A stretch of DNA of 64,000 nt from Clonostachys chloroleuca (GCA_037952775.1 JBANAY010000003.1:17608001-17672000), one strand, 5' to 3'. Positions 11,741 through 24,223 are shown, numbered from the stretch's first letter. Program-made: numbers and translations. Notes: a model not told the origin generated them from the sequence alone.

Positions 11741-12872
11741 ATGCCCATCACCATTCTCGCCCCACAGCCTGCGCCTCAACGGCCGCTGGCCGGGCCTGCA
11801 GGCTTGAATTCAGACTCAGATTCAGAAATGGATAGCGACAGCGGAGGTGTTCAGATACGTTCTGCCAAGAGGCGGAGAGCGAGCGCCGAAGAGGATGAGG
11901 GCCATGAGATTCTCACACCAGGCACAATCATCACTTCTAACCCTCAATGGATGCGGTACGTCTTCCCTCCACCAAATTGATTTCCGAATTTGACTATAAA
12001 TACAATTGCCATTTTGCTAACACGGGAAATCCCCCTTGCCTCAGCGGTCACGGCACATATGTCCTCCCCAACTCCACCGACATCACATCATCACTGGCGG
12101 GCACCCTCACAAAGACGAACAAGCTCCTCTCCGTGCGGCCCCTGCGCGCCCGCTACACCCCGGAGATCGGCGACCTCGTCGTCGGCCGCATCGTCGAGGT
12201 CCAGGCCAAGCGCTGGCGCGTCGACGTCGCCGCCTCGCAGCTCGCCGTCCTGCAGATCTCGGCCATCAACCTGCCCGGCGGCATCCTGCGCAAGCGCACC
12301 GAGACGGACGAGCTGCAGATCCGCAGCTTCTTCGCCGAGGGCGACCTCGTCGTCGCCGAGATCCAGCAGCTGCACCAGGACGGCGCCGCCAGCCTGCACA
12401 CCCGCAGCCTCAAGTACGGCAAGCTGCGCAACGGCGTCTTCGTCTCCGTCAGCGGCACGGGGGGCGGGTCCGGTGTCGTGCGCTCCAAGCGGCAAGTTTG
12501 GACGCTGGAGACGGCCAATGCCGGGGGAAGGTGGGCGTCCTGCTCGGGGTGAATGGGTACATCTGGATCAGCAAGCACATCGAGAGCGACGTCGCCGCCG
12601 AGGCTGCCGGCATCAATCGTATGGAGGAGAGCGTGAGCAGCAAGGTTTACTCGAGCCAGAACGACGAAATTGAGCCCGCGACGATGCGGGAGATTGCCCG
12701 CTTGAAGAGTGTCATTCTCGCGTTGGTTGAGCACGGACTGAAGGTGGATGAGGACACGGTCACACGGGGATACCACGAGGCCGTTGAAATGGGACGGGAG
12801 ACCCCGGATGATGATCTGTATCTTGGTGGTGAGAAGGGGAAGAGGTTAGCAGCCATACTGACTGGCCGGTAA
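11741..12872 (+). CDS. RRP4: Exosome RNA-binding subunit Rrp4, with apparent 1-nt frameshift
   Basis: Cap subunit of the RNA exosome, binding RNA through S1 and KH domains for 3'-5' processing of rRNA and turnover of mRNA. Exon 1 (11741-11955) encodes an acidic/Ser-rich N-terminus and [12 protein letters not shown]; intron 11956-12044 (GTACGT...CAG) leads into [10 protein letters not shown]. The S1 domain follows with [20 protein letters not shown]. Exon 2 stays open to [10 protein letters not shown] and then meets a stop, while the next frame from about 12528 reads [19 protein letters not shown], the KH part, and continues to the stop at 12872. The switch lies in a run of five G at 12523-12527; one extra G gives a continuous 347-residue Rrp4. 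Because Rrp4 is essential, an undercalled homopolymer is the likeliest explanation. The exon 2 start is unusually GC-rich. Confidence 0.88.
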
Positions 12873-13245
12873 GAGAGTCGAGCCTGGTCTTTTTCATTTC
12901 TTAGCTGCACATGGATCATCTTCCAGTTCAAAAAGCTATTCTCGCTGATAATGATACTCGGCGTCAAGATAGCCACCCTTTCGAAATTTCGAATAAATTA
13001 CTTGACCTTGACAAAAGAAAAAGAAAACTTGAGCGTCCGTTGCCGCTAATAGTGATACTACAATCTCCTATATGATACATACCACCAGTGCAAATATCTT
13101 CCTCATTACCCGAGTCCTCCCTCCACTGTCCTAGACGAATATACATGTGAAATGAACGTGCTTGTTTCGTAAACATCCTACCGATCAACCAGCGCAGTGG
13201 CCGACGAGTTCCCATTTTTCTGATTCTGCAAAGCAAACTTATCGT
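12873..13245. other. Convergent 3' region between RRP4 and aldehyde dehydrogenase
   Basis: 373 bp between two stop codons; only 3' untranslated and terminator sequence is expected, and nothing else is seen. Confidence 0.6.
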
Positions 13246-14915
13246 CTACAGGCCTAGAGACGATCTCTTCAGCCCCAAAGAAATAGCAAGAGTGATCAGG
13301 AGTCCCCACCTCAAAACAGCGCTCTTGGCACTACTACCACCGAGCCCGAACACGAAGCCGATCCAGTAACCCAGACCCTTGGTGACGTTGCCATCGCGGT
13401 CAAAGTTGGGCTTCGCGGTGGTCATGCCCTTGAAGCGCCTCAGCTCGCTGTCGGAGTAGGGCATGTAGCGGACCCGGAGGAACGCGTCCGCCCATGCGGG
13501 GACCGTAGCAATCGCCCGCTGGTGGCTGAAGGCCTTGAAGGAATAGTAGCCGTGGTAGCTGCCCGTCCCTGAGGAGCCCACGCCGCCAAAGGGTGCCTGG
13601 GCCACGGACGAGTGTGTATAGCCGTCGTTGGTCGTTGCGCCTCCGGAGGTGACGCTGGTCAGCACTGTTGGTTCCGTCACGGATTAGCTACTGGTCTTAT
13701 CACAACGGTTCTTCAAGACGTTGTGTACTCACCTTTTGCATTCTCTGCGTCACTGCCAAAAGTGTAGAGTGATAGTGGGGTACGGTCAACCTTGTTTGCA
13801 AGGTCGATTGCCTGGTCGACCGAGTCAACAGGAAAAATAGACCAGATTGGACCGAATGTCTCTTCAGTGATCAAAATGTCATTAGGATCCTCGACCAGCA
13901 CCACTGTGGGCTCAAAGAAGAGCTCGGATTCGTCCATGGAGCCACCCAGGACAATCTTGCCTCCGCTGGAGTCGAGCATCTTCTTCAAGCGATCAAAGCT
14001 AGATTTGTTGTTAATGCGGGCATAGTCCGGGCTCGCCTTGGCTCCTTGTGGCATAAAGTCCTTGTAGCTCTTCTTCAACTCCTCGATGAACTGCGGCACC
14101 ACAGCCCTTTCTACAAGAGCGTAGTTTTGAGAGACACAGACTTGGCCGGCGTTGTGCGTCTTGGCCCAAAGAAGTCGTCGAGCAGCCAGCTTCAGGTTGG
14201 CATTCTTGGAGATGAAGGCTGGGTTTTGCCCTCCCAGCTCGAGCAGAACGGGGGTCAGAGTCTCCGCAGCCTTCTTGGCAATGATGGTTCCAACCTTCTT
14301 GCTTCCGGTGAAGCAGATCTTGTCATACTTTTGGTTGAGAATCTCCTGTGTGAGGGCCAAAGAGCCGTTCACACATCGATAGCAGTCGGGGTCTAGGTAC
14401 TCTTCAATGAGTTTGGTCAGTACCATGGCGGTGTTTGGCGCGTTCTCGGATGGCTTCAACAGAACGGCGTTTCCAGCGCCAATGGCGCCGATCATGGGAG
14501 TAATGGACAGCTGGACAGGGAAGTTAAAGGCTCCCATGACCAGGACAACACCCAGCGGTTCGCTCCTGATGCGAGGCTTTACCACGCTCATTGTAAGGGG
14601 TGTGTTCACGACCTTCTCGTCCTTGGCCCATTTCTCCAGATGGGCGATGAAGTCCATGCACTCATTGACAGCCCAGCCGATGTCACTCAAGGCAGCCTCA
14701 TGAGGAACTTTGCCAATGTCTTTGATGAGGGCTTCTTCCAGGAGTGGGGTATAGTCAATGAGGCCCCAGTACAGCTTTCGAAGCTGCTTGAGGCGATATT
14801 GGATATCCTTGGTGCGGTTTGTCATGTACGTGGCCCGTAAAACAGCAACATCCTCAGAGATGCTGGCGAGCGATGACTCCTGGAAGGGAGGGATAGATGT
14901 GGTTTTGGGAGCCAT
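13246..14915 (-). CDS. Fatty aldehyde dehydrogenase (class-3, Hfd1-like, tail-anchored)
   Basis: NAD(P)-dependent oxidation of long-chain aldehydes to fatty acids, at a membrane. Exons 13733-14915 and 13246-13664 with intron 13665-13732 (GTGAGT...CAG) give 533 residues from MAPKTTSIPP. An upstream in-frame Met at 14930 would add five residues; the ATCATGGCT context favours the inner one. Catalytic Glu lies in LLELGGQNP (about residue 226) and the catalytic Cys in NAGQVCVSQNY (about 260). The Rossmann-side motif GAFNFPVQL and the FTGSKKVG cofactor loop are present. The C-terminus ends in a hydrophobic stretch, AVLRWGLLITLAISLGL followed by KRSS, as in the tail-anchored Hfd1/ALDH3A2 group. Exon 2 contains the conserved PFGGVGSSGTGSYHG. 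Divergent neighbours are far away. Confidence 0.92.
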
Positions 14916-16314
14916 GATGAAGTCAATCAATTATGGTAGAAGAGAGATGTCCTGATGAATGCGGTGCAGTTGGAAGACAGCGCAGACTGGGGTTCTTCAA
15001 CTGCAGGGAGTAGACCCAGATCCCTTTAGTGGCGGGACAACTGACAGGCCGACGGGCAAAAACGTGGAAGGCAGTAGAGTCGCTTCTACGGAAGGATTCC
15101 GTGACTGGGTCTTGGAAGGGCGATTTGAGGTTGGAAGCCGTGAAATGGTCCCTAATTAGAACAGAGACCTTCCTAGCAAGGATTGAAGAAAAGGTAAAAA
15201 GAGGACGAGGGCACGGACTTGGAGAACTGGCTCGATGGTTGGCAAGATATGTACAATGGACGACCGCGGGGGATGAGAGTTAGGGAGGGTAGGATTGGGG
15301 CATGGGGAAAGAGGAGAAGCAGACGGATGCAACCCTCCTAAATCAAAATGAAGGAAATCCAGAAGGGGCCAATGCAAGCAGACCAACAACGATGGCAGTG
15401 GTGGTGAACATCTATGACCATATCAATGGAGCCGGAGTCTGGGTACCACCGCAACGGCTTTCCTGGCCAGCGCCGCTTTAAGATGCAATCTGCTGCTCAG
15501 CCAGAGCTGTTTGTCACAGTTGCACGGGAACCCAGTCCGGCAAGAGCAGCGGTGTCGCCAAGGCGAAAGGGATGCAATCCGTTTTAGCCAAGAGACAGTC
15601 TCCATAAATTCAAGCACCTCGGACGCCTCGGGTCCCCGCATTGAACGCTACTGGCTGATACTGACATGTAGACCTTCGACCTCGAAATATCCTCCAGATA
15701 TGGCATGTAGCTAATCCCTATAGAGGTATAGAACACATGTACGTCAGTATATGCAACCAATAATTACCCCCAACCGAGAATGTTGGTATCAAAAAGACTT
15801 TCGCAAAGGCCCCCTCGACTACGCCTTGCCTCGGTACGGACCACGGACCCCGGACGCGGCTCACCTTCCAAGATGCGATGGTGTGCCGAGGCTCGCAAAC
15901 ATCGCTGCAGGTACATGGTAGCAACTCATTGTGAGCTTCCCAAATGGTTGCCTGTGACTGGGAGCCTAGATCTCGTCAGGACCCAACCGGGTAGCGATTA
16001 TAAACTCCGTCCCTCTTACTCAATCTCCGCAACTTTCTAAGATGGGACATGCATTTAGGCTACCTGGCGTTGATTTGAACAGCTTATCGGATTATCTCCA
16101 GTATGGGACCCAGCTCCACATGGCTATTCCTCAATCCAAGCATCGCTTTTCACCCAATGTTTGAGAGAACTTCTAGCATTTCCTAATATACAATAATAAG
16201 TGGCACCCCACCAGGAATTGCCTATATAATCCGTACATGCTTCACATAAACCATCCAACCGGCACCAAGTATACATGATACAATCGACAACATACAAGAG
16301 CAAGTCTGGTTTCA
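14916..16314. other. Intergenic region upstream of aldehyde dehydrogenase
   Basis: 1.4 kb with no coherent reading frame, RNA gene or repeat. It should contain the aldehyde dehydrogenase promoter (near 14916-15300) and the mS35 3' end. Confidence 0.6.
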
Positions 16315-17597
16315 CTACCTCCTCGCCTTGCCCGATTTGCTCGCCCAAGTCGATGGCTTAGCCGCGCCTCCCTTGGGGACCTCCACAACCTCCTCCAGCT
16401 TCCGCTGCTCGTCTTCCATCTTTTTCACCAGGTAGTTGTTAATCGCCTGCTTACCATCCACCAGCTCGCCGGCCTGAATAGCCTGGTACTCCTCCAGACC
16501 CACCCGCCGTCGGTCTTCCTCCAGGAATTTCTGTCGATCCTCAGTGATGAGCCACTCCTTGGGGAACTTAGGCTTCTCCTGAGTCTTGTGGTGCCGCGTG
16601 TCCAACGGGATGTCCTCGAATGTGTCATTGGGATCCTTGGCAGCCGCAATCAAGTCATCCACCAGGTTCGACAGGTACCGCTTGTTCTGCGCGGGGTGCG
16701 TGTAGCTCTCGCAGCTGATCTTGACAAACTCGGTCTCGGGGTTGTATCGAGGGCCAGCCAGCTTCTTTAGCTTCTCAGCCTGCACCGGGGTGAGGCCGAG
16801 GTCGTCCGGCGCGAATTGCACAACCACCTTCTTCTCTGCAGGATGCGTATCGCCCATATAGGTAGTGTAGCGCCATCGTAGAACCTGTTTCTCCGTAGGT
16901 GGCTCGAATGGCTTTGCCAGCTCTGTAAAAGCATAGTGTTAGCCACCCCACCATCTTCGCAATTGAAGGCTTAGTTAGAGCTTCATAGCTGGACATCTTC
17001 CTTACTTGATAGGAGAGGGAGCTCCCAGATCGCAAGACGCTGGTAGTGGCGCATCTCCCGGACCTCTTCCAATTTCGAGTGTGCCATTTCCGTGATATCA
17101 TCCTCGTCGAATTCATCGTGTTCGTTGGTATTCGTCTCCGGATCATCTTCATCGTACCAGAAGCTGCTCTTCTCGGCCCTCGGTCCCTCTTCAATTTCTT
17201 TGAGAGTCTGCTCAAACGCCCTCACTTTGGGAATTGAGGAAGGAGCATCAGCTCCAACCTTGTGGTGAGTCGACACAAACTCCTCAAAGTCGAGATATCC
17301 ATTCTCTTTCGCAGCATAATCAAGAATCCGTGAGCCTTGCAGCTTCTCGATGTTGCCCGCCTTCAGATCTGCAAAATTGGGATCTACCGCATTCGCAGCT
17401 GCAGCTGCAGCTGCCGCATCCGTGTCCGGCGTCGAGGCGGGTGGTTCTTCAGCCCGTCGAGCGGTGGTGTTGGTAAAGGTTCGTCGGAAACCGGTCGCGG
17501 GGGTTGCGATGAGCTGGGCCCGGGCCACCCTCGGCAGTCTCGCGACCTGCCTGCAGCTTAATATGTTCAGCCTTGCGGCATTCGCAGCCGACGCCAT
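16315..17597 (-). CDS. RSM24: Mitochondrial small-subunit ribosomal protein mS35 (Rsm24)
   Basis: Component of the mitoribosomal small subunit. Exons 17006-17597 and 16315-16922 are joined over intron 16923-17005 (GTAAGG donor, CAG acceptor) to give 399 residues. The first about 50 residues are Arg/Ala rich without acidic residues, a clear mitochondrial presequence, followed by a poly-Ala stretch. The splice joins AIWELPLLS to KLAKPFEPPT, and downstream come LRWRYTTYMGDTHPAEKKV and KLAGPRYNPETEFVKISCE, the conserved mS35 core. The C-terminal about 70 residues are charged and low in similarity to anything I can name. The start codon is 267 bp from the ALG13 start on the other strand, a probable shared promoter. 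Confidence 0.88.
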
Positions 17598-17864
17598 GGC
17601 GAATTGATTCGTGGTTGTGAAGATTGAGCCTCAACACACGCCACGGAGGGTTACACATCAAAAATTTGGGTATATGTGAGGAATTGGGACCGGTGGCACG
17701 TTTTGCCGAAAAATTTCCAGCTCGGTGTGACCCTCCACACACACCGTGAATGGGGGGCCTCACCGAAGCCAGGCTACCTCCTAGCCTAACCTATACCACC
17801 AATCAGTCATCAACATCTACTCACTTCAACAACAAGCATCATCCAACTCCTCATCATCTCCATA

Positions 17865-18638
17865 ATGACGGCTTCCTCAAAGCAGCTCGAGAGGTGTTGC
17901 TTAGCAACAGTGGGAGCCACCGTGGGCTTTCCAAAGCTAACCAACACAGTTTTGGAGGAAAAGTTCTGGGAACATATACGAGCACAAGGCTTCACTTCCC
18001 TCAGAATTCAATGCGGCCCCGATTTGCCCTGGGCATCCGAGTACCTCTCCTCCCACAAAGATCAAATTCCCCCAGGTCTAAAGGTCGAGGTGTTTGGACT
18101 GAGCAAGAATTTGATGCTCGAGGAAATGACACTGTGCAAAGCAGTTGCTGGAAAGTCACATCAGGGCCTGGTGATCTCACACGCTGGTACGCCGTATGAA
18201 GCATGGCTTGATGATGTTCATTTTTTATTGATTAAATTTAACCAGGAACTGGGACGATCCTCGATGCCTGGAAACTTGGCCTGCCTATAATTGTTGTTCC
18301 CAACACCGACCTGTTGGACGATCATCAATCAGAGATGGCCCATTATCTTGCCGACGAAGGCTATGCCACACAAAGTAGCACCGAGTACGTTTATCTTTCT
18401 GAGAGTCTGCTGTAGTCATTCAGTAGACTCTATGCCAATAGCCACCATCATCTCACAAGGATCCAGTCTCGAAGACCTTCAAAGTGCGATCGATAAGTCA
18501 AGTCGCCTTTGGGAGGAGAACAAAAACCGATGGCAGCCTCACAGCACGTCTTCGCAAGCTCATGCCCGTATAAGCCTGTGGGAAATTTCCCCTAAAGAAG
18601 TTCGAAGGGAGGAAAATTCTCAGATGGTTCATGATTAG
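17865..18638 (+). CDS. ALG13: UDP-GlcNAc transferase subunit ALG13
   Basis: Catalytic subunit that, with membrane protein Alg14, adds the second GlcNAc to dolichol-PP-GlcNAc at the ER in N-glycan synthesis. Three exons: 17865-18186, 18246-18384 and 18467-18638; introns 18187-18245 and 18385-18466 have GTACGC/GTACGT donors and CAG acceptors. The spliced product is 210 residues. It starts with CLATVGATVGFPKL, the N-terminal family motif, and across intron 1 reads GLVISHAG then TGTILDAWKLGLPIIVVPN, the nucleotide-sugar binding GT28-type C-terminal motif, followed by LLDDHQSEMAHYLADEGY. The last exon is less conserved; its acceptor (GATCCAG at 18460-18466) was chosen because it alone restores a frame reading DLEDLQSAIDKSSRLWEE. 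Confidence 0.87.
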
Positions 18639-18891
18639 GATAGGTTTCCTTCGAGTAATTTCTCGCACGTACCCTTGGACCCTGGCGATGACATTTTTCA
18701 AATTCAACGTTCGGGCAATGAAAAAGAACACGATATGAGTGGGGAAATACGGACTGCTTTCTAAGTTAATTTATGAACCTAGGCTCAGGTTCAATTATCA
18801 CCAATATCTCGGAGTCGCGGACGGTATGGAAATGAATTTAGGGGATCAACAATTTTCATTTAATGGCTGAAACAATGCATCTCACGCTCGC

Positions 18892-20793
18892 TTATGGTAG
18901 GTTCTGAACATTCCAGATCTTTACAGCAGCATCTCCTCCGCCACTCGCCACCTTTCCTCCGGCCACCCAGCATACTCCGTTCACACCATCCTTGTGGGCA
19001 TTTGCTGCCTTGATGCGCTTTCCCTGCAGACTCTTCTCGAGACACCAGACGAAGATGTTTGTGTCCAAGCTTCCGCTGGCGGCGTACTTGCCAGAGTCAT
19101 GCCAAGCAATGGAGGTCACACGGGCAGTATGAGCCGACCAACGGTCTGCCGCCAGTTCCCACGAATCTGTCTTATATACGTAAATCTTTCCAACGCTGTT
19201 TCCGGCAGCGAGGTGTGCGCCATCCTTGGAAAAGGACAGAGCCGAGATCGAGCCAGTTGGGTTGGAAATTTCTTTGACTTTCTCGAGGCTTCCAGACGAA
19301 CCGCTCTTGTAAATGGTCACTGCGTTTTGGTTACCACCAACTGCAACGATGGAACCCGAGGCAGCAATTGAAGTTGCTGTATAATCAAGGCCGTTCTCCT
19401 TTAACAGTTTGTCGTTCGAGAATACGTTGACTCCAGAAGCTGTAGCAACGTAGATCAGTCCGTTGGACGCGCTGGCATCCGTGGGCTGAGCCGATAGTTG
19501 AACAGCATCGCCTAGAAATGTTTTGGCTGACTCGTCGACGATCCTCAACTTGTCATCCCAACCCGCACTGTATGTTCTGCCCGGGGCGCTGACAAGCCTG
19601 GCAATCTTGTTGGTGTGCTGCTGTCCATCAACAGTTGTAGCCTTACCAGTGTTGATATCCCAGTGGCACACTCGCCCATCAAAGCTGCCTGACCAAACGG
19701 TTGTACCCTTGCCATCAGAGCCCTCGGTCAACCCAGTGATACTTTTGTAGTGCCCCTGAACAATCCGGGAAGGCTCAGGCTTGCCCTCGTTGAGATAGAT
19801 CAGCTCGCCATCTAGGTTGATGCTGATGATCAGGCCGTCGCTCCGGCCAGGAACAATCACGACTCCAACCTGTTGATCACGCACGCTCACACCATCACCA
19901 AACTTCCAGGATTGAATGACAGAGCCAGAGTCGACATCCCAGAGCTTCACGGTCTGATCAGCACTCGCTGTTGCGAACTTCTTGCTATCCTGTGACCATG
20001 ACACAGAGAAAATACTGCCAGTGTGCTCCCCCTGGCCAATTTCCTTGGTTGGCTGTCCCGTCTTGCCGTCATAGAGTTGGATCTTCTTGTCTGCCCCGAC
20101 TGTGACGAAAGCAGTGCCGTCGGGAGAGTAGGCGGCTCCCAATACGAAACCAGTGTGGAGAGTCGTCTTCTCGTTGAACTTGTAGGGGGCACCATGGTAG
20201 AAGACCACGTTGCCATCGTCTCCCACAGTAGTAGCTCTAAAGGGCCGCTGGCTCTTCATTGCCACGGCATTGACCGATTTAGAGTGTCCAATGATCTCTC
20301 CGACAGAGTTACCACTGTCAGCAGTAATGCATCGACCAAACTGCTCGCGGCCATCACCGACGGCGATGACTCGCTGCGAGTCACCGTCCCAGGCAATATC
20401 GTTCAGACGACCAGAGATAATACCGTATTCGCCCCTGGTGCTCTCGATTGACTCGGGCTCCCAAATTCGGAGCATACCGCTGGCATCACCACTGGCGACC
20501 TTGAATCCATTGGGCGCGAAGCGGGCAACGGTTGTTGCAGCTGTATGGCCAGTATATTCCTTGCTCTCGGCGGGATTGTCGATGGATCGAACAAAAATGG
20601 ACTTTCCAGACTGTTGAGAAGAGACAAGACAATCAGCTAGGCGGGTCTCGGATATTCAAAAGAAGGGAGGGGGTCATACAGCATAAGCTAGACGCTGGCC
20701 TTTGGAATCAGCGGAGAGCTGGGTGGGCTGCCCTCTTGTGGTGGTGGGCACAGCCGCCAGGATGCGGTCAATTGTGATTGATGGCGACGCCAT
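18892..20793 (-). CDS. AIP1: Actin-interacting protein 1 (WD40)
   Basis: Two seven-bladed WD40 propellers that enhance cofilin-driven actin filament disassembly. Exon 1 (20680-20793) encodes MASPSITIDRILAAVPTTT; intron 20611-20679 (GTATGA donor, CAG acceptor) joins AYA to SGKSIFVRSIDNP. Exon 2 runs uninterrupted to the stop at 18892. Total 610 residues, essentially the yeast Aip1 length. WD signatures include LRIWEPES, ATASADQTVKLWDVDSG, WSGSFDGRVCHWDINTG, SGSLDTNIFVWCLEK and the last AAVKIWNVQNLP. The acidic, conserved NAVAMKSQRPFRATTVGDDG block is typical of AIP1 rather than generic WD proteins. Convergent with ALG13 (253 bp between stops). Confidence 0.93.
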
Positions 20794-22737
20794 GGTGAGA
20801 TGCCCCGGTGATGCAGAGATATCAGTTCGATTCAATGGCGAGGAGACCTAACAGACCAGAGCCGTGGAATGGTTGATCGGTGAGGAGAGCTCGAACAGAA
20901 AGAGAGGTCACAGACGCTCCTTCGTACGTGGGGTTCTACAACGGCGCCATGGTGGGTGCTTCATTACGTAGTGCGACAGCTAACTGGAGGGGTAGTGCAG
21001 GAGTTACAGCGGCTGCTGCCTTGTATCCAATGGATCGCGGGGGTTCTATCCATGTCAATGAGTATGGTGGAGTGTTAGCAGCCTGGAGCTGCCCATGTAA
21101 GCACAAACACCTGCAACAAGCTAAGAGCCAGTGTGCATTGTGCATAGTTGTTGCCTGGATCTCAAACGGGCCCTTGGCTTTGGTTTCAAACCCGCAACTC
21201 AAACGCCTGGCTAGCAAGGCCCAAGCTGCACGGGTAATTGAGCTTAAGAGGCCTACCCTGCACCACAGATCCATTGGTGATCAAGGAAGCACTTGTGCAT
21301 TCAGAGTTTTTGATAGCTCGGGCCGTGCCAGTAGCTCAAATAGGGGAACCATTCTCGTTCATAAGGAACCACTAAAATAATTCAACTGAAGGGTTCTGGG
21401 TTTATAGTGCAACCTCTCTCAACCGGAGTTTGATTTCTTACCTTTTTCTCTCCTGCGATATTTTGACCAACCTGCTTCGGTTACGGTCGTCTCTCAAATC
21501 ACTGACAGGTCAAATAAAGAAAATAAACCAAACAAAGACAATGTCTTCCATGCGGATTTATGATCACTCTGCGGCTTTGGATTGGCTCGAGAATAATTCA
21601 AGAGGCTGGACTCTGATGTACGCAGGGTCATCTGAAAAGTAACGCCGAACAGAGAAGCTCTCTGCCTGCCCTTGTTGATGTGTTGAGCTATGACTGATAG
21701 TGCCCGCACCAACGGGCGGACTTATTTGGCTAAGCTGGCGTTTGTATTAGCTAGTGCAAAGCCATGTCTTGATTGTACGCCTCTGAGCAGTATCCGGCAT
21801 CTAGACACAGTCCCTAGGGTCTTACCTAGTTGATGAAACGACATAACAGACCACCAGTGAACCAGGTAGCACAACGGAGGAGATGGCGCCGTGTTGCATG
21901 ATACTTATACGAGAGCCATGTAGCATTCGGGTAGGGGCACGCAGGCGAGCGGCGGCGTTGCCAGCGTAGAGTTTCTGGGCACATGTATTATTGCCTTCAT
22001 CTCGTGTTATTAGACACAAGTCGTAGTTTAAATCGGTGCCAAGAAACCCCTTTCCCAATTCAGAGACAGACACGAAATTTAAAGGATGCATCCCGCCTCC
22101 CCCTTGGCTACCGTCCACTTGACCCAATACTTTGTGTAGTAGTGGAGGTATAATTCCTTTTTTTGTGAAACTGCCAGCCGCGAGAGCATATGCTAATCCG
22201 GCAAAAGAGCTTCATACTGCAACAACACGAGCGGCCTCGTGTGACCGTTATATGGCAGAGAACAACAAAGGAGAGGAAGAGAGTTATTGTATTTTTTTAT
22301 TATTTTATTTTAATTTTTTTTTTAACAGAGCCAGGTGCCAGCACCGGCTGCTTGATGTGTTATGCACCACTCGACTGAATCGCAGCTGAGATATGCCATG
22401 TACAACGTATCCAGCTCACTGATACGGCGAGAGCACCGTTACCCCGGTAGATGCCGTGTGATACCAATCAACAGCAGAGGTTTCCTTGCTGCCGGGCCTA
22501 GAATGTTTATTTGCCGTTCTTGGCTCTGTAATTCCTCCGAAATTAAAACAACAAGTCGTGTCACGACCTCCCCCAGGATGTCACTCCCCAGATTCCACGT
22601 CTCTCCCTTGACTGCATAAATTCCCTTCATTCCTCCCTCTTCGACCCTTCTGAGTTGTCCACTCATTCCTGTAATTAACTATTTTCGACCTTTCAAGCTC
22701 ATAACAATCGTTACCACAACGCTCTCTCATAGCCACC
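20794..22737. other. Intergenic region between divergent AIP1 and GPI-protein gene
   Basis: 1.9 kb containing the two promoters. A 33-codon ATG frame at 21541-21642 has no supporting features. A T-rich tract lies at 22291-22323. No RNA gene seen. Confidence 0.55.
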
Positions 22738-23344
22738 ATGAAGTTCTTCGTCCCTCTCTCCATCTTCGCTGTTGCAGTGACTGCTCAGACCACCGCCAGC
22801 AAGTCCGGCTGCGACGCCGACTTCATCCTCACTCGCTGTCTTGAGACCGAGACCCCCAAGGTAAGAGCTATCCTAGAAAAAAACAAACCCACGCCATTCT
22901 AAATACTAACATCACACGTTCCACAGGCCCAGGCATGCAACCCAACCGACTACGAGTGCCTCTGCGCAGCCTACAACGCCATCGCCACGTAAATATCCCC
23001 CTCCAAAAGCACATCATAAGAATCACTCCATCGTTACTAACAAAACCCCCGCCAGCTGCTACAACAACTGCCCTAACGACGCCCGCCTCGCCCCGGCCAA
23101 GAACCAGGTCGACGTCTACTGCCGCCAGGCCTCCCTCCAGAACACAAAAACCACCTCCGTCGCCGCCTCCACCACCGCCGCCTCCGCAACCACCACCTCG
23201 GCCTCGGCCTCCAGCGGTGCCCAGAGCTCGGGCACTGCCACCTCGACTGGCAAGTCTACCGAGACGGGCGCCGCCGCCGGCCTGGCTGCCAACTCCGGCA
23301 CCATGCTCTTCGGCCTCGCTGGTATCTTTGCTGCCCTGCTGTAA
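22738..23344 (+). CDS. GPI-anchored Ser/Thr-rich Cys-rich cell-surface protein
   Basis: Secreted surface protein of 157 residues from three exons: 22738-22860, 22927-22988 and 23056-23344; introns 22861-22926 and 22989-23055 (GTAAGA/GTAAAT donors, CAG acceptors). The start has an optimal GCCACCATGA context. A signal peptide (MKFFVPLSIFAVAVTAQ) is followed by an eight-cysteine domain with ECLCAAYNAIATCYNNC, then a Ser/Thr/Ala-rich linker typical of O-mannosylated stalks. The C-terminus has a small-residue omega-like site (AAN/SGT) before a hydrophobic tail FGLAGIFAALL, fitting GPI attachment. The pattern matches the widespread GPI-anchored serine-threonine-rich family of Sordariomycetes; its role is not known to me. 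It is not a canonical CFEM domain although the cysteine count is eight. Confidence 0.85.
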
Positions 23345-24223
23345 GTCGGGTGCAAAGACCCGCATGGGAAGAAAGCTGGGGGTGGAGAAGGTGTCAAGGG
23401 CTGAATGACACACGAGCAAAATGATCCATAATCTATTCTATTTAATGTAGCCACTTGCCTAATATAAACCATTGTCGCTTTGTATAAAGACGGTTGCCTG
23501 TGTACTTCATTGAACTTGCTTCTTTGTACTAGACACGATGAGCCTGCCAAGTGAAGATCTTCCTAGCTAGCACTATCCGACTTTTAGTAGTATTGTACTG
23601 TGGACGTTATGACACAAGATATTACTCTAATTCATATCACAGATGAGATGGAGCTGAGTTGCTAGTGTTTTGCCTATCGCCAGGACACTTCATGTCTATT
23701 GTTCTAGAGAAAGCTCTGATAACTTGCAAAGACCAATCAAAGCGGCTAAGAATTCCACAAAAGCCATCCGTGCGCCTATCCATTTTACTCCAACCCAGTC
23801 CTATAAAGAGAGCTTCTTCCCCGTGAATTGCACACAAGTCTTGCTAAGTGGGGTTTTATTCGATCATGGCCTCCCCCTTTACGCCAAACAATATAAAAAT
23901 CAATTTAACAGAGCTCAACTCGAAAGTCTTTTGACGCCGATGTTTCTTCGCTCTCAAATGCAAACAAACAGACAGAGGTAGGGCGAACCGAATAGCTCAT
24001 GAGGCGTCCCTCATACATACTGTGGATAGTTGGGTGATTTCAGAGTAGCCTCGACCCCTGGCCTTGAATGATGAATTGTCAAACCAGGGGCTGAATAAAG
24101 AGAATAGTACGAATATGTGACGAGGTGAAGCGAAGAGGCAGTTATGTATGTCTAAAATATTGTTGGTGGTTTGTACAGTTGCAGATTGACAGACATGTGT
24201 TTCCTCAGAGTGCTAGCGATCAC
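23345..24223. other. Convergent 3' region
   Basis: 880 bp between the GPI-protein stop and the stop of the AHC1-like gene. No coding, RNA or repeat signal. Confidence 0.55.

Noticed and set aside
12153..12776. 207-codon minus frame over RRP4
   Set aside because: Antisense of a GC-biased exon; the plus strand encodes S1 and KH domains.
21541..21642. 33-codon ATG frame in the AIP1/GPI gap
   Set aside because: Too short, no features, likely chance.
22868..23419. 183-codon minus frame with Gly-rich tract
   Set aside because: Antisense to the Ser/Thr/Ala stalk of the GPI protein; low complexity arises from the complement of Ala/Thr codons.
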